A stretch of DNA of 22,651 bases from Tieghemiomyces parasiticus (taxonomy: Eukaryota; Kickxellomycota; Dimargaritomycetes; Dimargaritales; Dimargaritaceae): positions 1-22,651 of the forward strand of contig JANBPT010000795.1 of the NCBI GenBank assembly GCA_027575765.1. The letters run 5' to 3'. Shown in pieces: positions 21,041 to 22,651 of the stretch (positions are counted from its first letter, which is position 1; the number at the start of each line of letters is the position of its first letter). The notes under the pieces are model-generated. The model worked only from the letters and a program-made list of their open reading frames with translations. It had not been told where the DNA came from and ran no database searches. The translations under genes were made by a program, and so were the position numbers.

Positions 21041-22075
21041 CTAGTTGAGCAGGTCGGCAAGGCGGCAGGGGTGGCCGGCCGAGGTCGACCGGTAGGTTGG
21101 AACACCCTCACGGATCCCTCCAGGCCGCGACAGGCCGAGGCTAGGGAGTTTGAACGGTTTGGACGACGCGGGAAAGGGGCGGCCAGCGAAACTAGTGGCC
21201 TCGGCAAGCGAAGGAAGAGACAGCTCGGGCTCGACGGGCGAGGTGGAGGCGGCCACGAGCGGGGAGGACGCAGAAGTGGTCAGGGCCGGACTCACCAGCT
21301 CGGGGCTGCTATGCATGGGGCTATTTTCACAGCTGTGGCTTGCTGGGACAGCGGGCCGGTTCGGGTGGTAGTGGACGGAAACGCTCTGGTGTTGGTGGAG
21401 GTGCAGGTGCATGGGCTGGGACTGGGGGTGCTGGTGGCGGGAGGTAGGGTACGAGCTAGGGGTCAGGAGAGATACATGGCCCTCACCGCTGGGGCTGGCT
21501 GACCGGCCACCGTGGGCCAGCTTGCGCTTGTACTTCTTGCCGCACCGGTCGCAGAGGGTAGCGCTACCAGTTGGGCCCGGGCGCCAGGCGCGGGTGTTGG
21601 TAGTCTGGCAGTTGGCGCACTTGCGCATGGCGCCGTTACACGAGCGGACGATGGGGTTGCTGACCTTGCGGCTCCAGTATTGGGGGTTCCGGTTGACAGC
21701 ATATCCTGGTAGGGACTCAGGGCCCTGGCCAGGGACGGACAGGTTGTGGCGAGCTGGATAGGGCCAGCCGGCGGCGCGAACGAGACCCCGCGGTGAGGGG
21801 CAGGAGGTCGAGAGCGGGGCGGGACCCATCGGGTGGTGGGGGGCCATCGGGGACGTGGGCGGGGTGTAGAAGCCACTGGCCGTGAGGCGGCCGTGGGACC
21901 ATTGCGGGACCTCGAGCGGTGAGAGCACTGGAAGAGGGGCGGGCCGGCCGGCGTTGGCGAGGGCAGTTCGAAGCGGAGGAAGGACACCAGACCGGCTGAG
22001 CTCATTAATACCCGGAAGCTGGACACGGCTGCGGGATGCGGCGCAGTCCTCGGAGATGGGAGGGCTGTACTGCAT
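21041..22075 (-). CDS. GATA-type single zinc finger transcription factor (fungal type, divergent finger)
   Basis: Encodes 344 residues, probably a nuclear sequence-specific DNA-binding regulator. The finger is C153-X2-C156-X18-C175-X2-C178, carrying the family's TT-N-T-x-x-W-R core (W164, R165) and a Lys/Arg-rich tail at 180-191 (KKYKRK). An 18-residue loop is known in several fungal GATA factors. Two positions differ from the usual consensus: WRR is WRP here (P166), and LCNAC/LCNRC is LCDRC (D176). The rest looks disordered: Pro/Ser-rich at 44-125, eight His within 214-237, and Ser/Pro/Ala-rich at 250-305. Short LPGINEL (20-26) and KLPSLGL (309-315) motifs lie near the two ends. The ATG is the first in frame, with an in-frame TAA 15 bases upstream and A at -3. 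Codons are strongly C/G-ending and no intron is needed. The family call is firm. The target site, and whether it activates or represses, cannot be read from sequence. Confidence 0.93.
   Translation of the reverse strand: MQYSPPISEDCAASRSRVQLPGINELSRSGVLPPLRTALANAGRPAPLPVLSPLEVPQWSHGRLTASGFYTPPTSPMAPHHPMGPAPLSTSCPSPRGLVRAAGWPYPARHNLSVPGQGPESLPGYAVNRNPQYWSRKVSNPIVRSCNGAMRKCANCQTTNTRAWRPGPTGSATLCDRCGKKYKRKLAHGGRSASPSGEGHVSLLTPSSYPTSRHQHPQSQPMHLHLHQHQSVSVHYHPNRPAVPASHSCENSPMHSSPELVSPALTTSASSPLVAASTSPVEPELSLPSLAEATSFAGRPFPASSKPFKLPSLGLSRPGGIREGVPTYRSTSAGHPCRLADLLN
21542..21619 (-). other. Segment encoding the GATA-type zinc finger
   Basis: Covers the four zinc ligands C153, C156, C175 and C178. 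The basic stretch that should contact the DNA backbone continues to about 21503. In the GATA family this module binds a GATA core through the major groove. The WRP and LCDRC changes fall inside the conserved part of the fold, so altered specificity is possible, but that is inference. Confidence 0.9.
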
Positions 22076-22557
22076 AGTGATAGATAATTATGTGAAAAGA
22101 GGATAGGGTCTCTAAAGGGAAGGGTTATCCCCACGGAAGCACAGGCGGCCAACTATAGTATACGAGGACGGGGTGGATTACAAGAGGCCGGAGGCGTGGG
22201 ACGGCAAAGGACTTAATTAACTGAGCTATCGAGAAGGTACATGGAGGACAGGAATTGAAGCGCCAGAATTGTACGACTGCGGCAAAATGGTTGCCGAGAT
22301 TTGTAGCAAGGTCACAATAGGGAGTGAAGAGGGTGGCCACCAAGCAGGCTATGGTTGTCAATCGAGGTGAGTTGGAGCGGGATAGGGGCAGCGTAGGCGT
22401 CCGAGAGAGGAAAAAAGGTTGATAGAGACGGCTGTAGTAGCAAGGAGGGTACGGGCACAAACTGTGGTATAAGGGTAACGGACAAGGGTAAAGCCAGGGT
22501 TGCTTGGTGAAAAGGCTGCTGTTGTTTCGTGGGTCAAGAGGCGGGTGCTGGGCGGGG
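22076..22557 (-). promoter_or_regulatory. Long pyrimidine-rich 5' leader of the GATA-type gene
   Basis: The minus strand here is rich in C and T, with many CCT and TTC runs. It carries one ATG, where about five would be expected from its base composition (hand estimate). A 171-codon open frame crosses it and the TATA element, but starts at TTG and is best explained by the lack of purine-containing stop codons. Several GATA cores (TTATCTATC next to the start, others near 22111, 22380 and 22421) are present at about chance density. Confidence 0.5.
22213..22242 (-). other. Nine-codon upstream ORF in the leader of the GATA-type gene
   Basis: Reads MYLLDSSVN then TAA. It is the only ATG on the minus strand between the TATA element at 22558-22565 and the main start at 22075, and it ends about 137 bases before that start. 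Upstream ORFs of this kind often lower or condition translation of the main frame. Whether this one is translated is not visible here. Confidence 0.4.
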
Positions 22558-22565
22558 TTTATATA
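22558..22565 (-). promoter_or_regulatory. TATA box (TATATAAA) for the GATA-type gene
   Basis: The minus strand reads GCG-TATATAAA-CCCCGCC. It lies 483 bases upstream of the start codon in an otherwise GC-rich stretch. It is followed downstream by a C/T-rich, almost ATG-free leader. A start about 30 or more bases downstream would give a 5' UTR of roughly 400-450 bases. The position and leader composition support the call, but no start site is proven. Confidence 0.6.
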
Positions 22566-22651
22566 CGCGAGGCAGCGACGGGCGTGGCCCGGACCGGTTA
22601 CTGGGGCACCAGGGTGTGGCCGGTCCGCCCGGGTGACCAAGAGGATGGAAG

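Noticed and set aside
20960..21502. 180-codon plus-strand frame with Gly/Arg-rich sequence
   Set aside because: It is antisense to the GATA-type gene and explained by its GC-rich codons.
21463..22152. 229-codon minus-strand frame overlapping the GATA-type gene
   Set aside because: It is an alternate frame of that gene with low-complexity Pro/Ala/Arg content; the finger lies in the other frame.
22125..22640. 171-codon open frame upstream of the GATA-type gene
   Set aside because: It starts at TTG, contains the TATA element, and runs through C/T-rich leader where stop codons are rare by composition.
22076..22651. GATA cores upstream of the GATA-type gene as autoregulatory sites
   Set aside because: About six cores in 576 bases is close to the chance expectation of four to five, and the factor's own site preference is uncertain.

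Overview
This looks like fungal chromosomal DNA, but the placement rests mainly on one gene. That gene, at 21041-22075 on the minus strand, encodes an intron-free 344-residue regulator. It has a single GATA-type zinc finger set in a Ser/Pro/His-rich chain, a layout known from fungal GATA factors. Both convincing genes favour C-ending codons and have long pyrimidine-rich upstream sequence on the coding strand. I cannot name the phylum or species. Nothing bacterial is visible: no operons, no Shine-Dalgarno spacing and no recognisable bacterial proteins.

Layout: (1) 1-10889 holds no gene I can support. It contains weak open frames, a minus-strand TATA element at 1553-1560 with an ATG-poor C/T-rich leader, short hairpins and an (AG)n tract. 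(2) 10890-11165, minus strand, is a 91-residue protein of unknown function with good coding character. It is preceded by about 575 bases in which its strand has no ATG. (3) 11166-21040 is another stretch of about 9.9 kb without a supported gene. It has G10 runs, a G-quadruplex-type tract, alternating purine- and pyrimidine-rich blocks, and two plus-strand places that look like promoters or leaders. (4) 21041-22075, minus strand, is the GATA-type factor. Its leader of roughly 450-480 bases contains one very short upstream ORF, and a TATATAAA box lies at 22558-22565.

Only about 1.3 kb of 22.65 kb (about 6%) is convincingly coding. Most other open frames have the length expected by chance, or stay open because a pyrimidine-rich strand rarely makes stop codons. 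Both genes run on the minus strand, about 10 kb apart, and nothing in the sequence ties their functions together. They share a similar start context (ATTACTATG and ATCACTATG). I found no tRNA, rRNA, CRISPR array, transposase, reverse transcriptase or long repeat. The main points of interest are the divergent finger, the unplaced small protein, the two very large gene-poor intervals around them, and the leader-like segments that lie near no recognisable gene.
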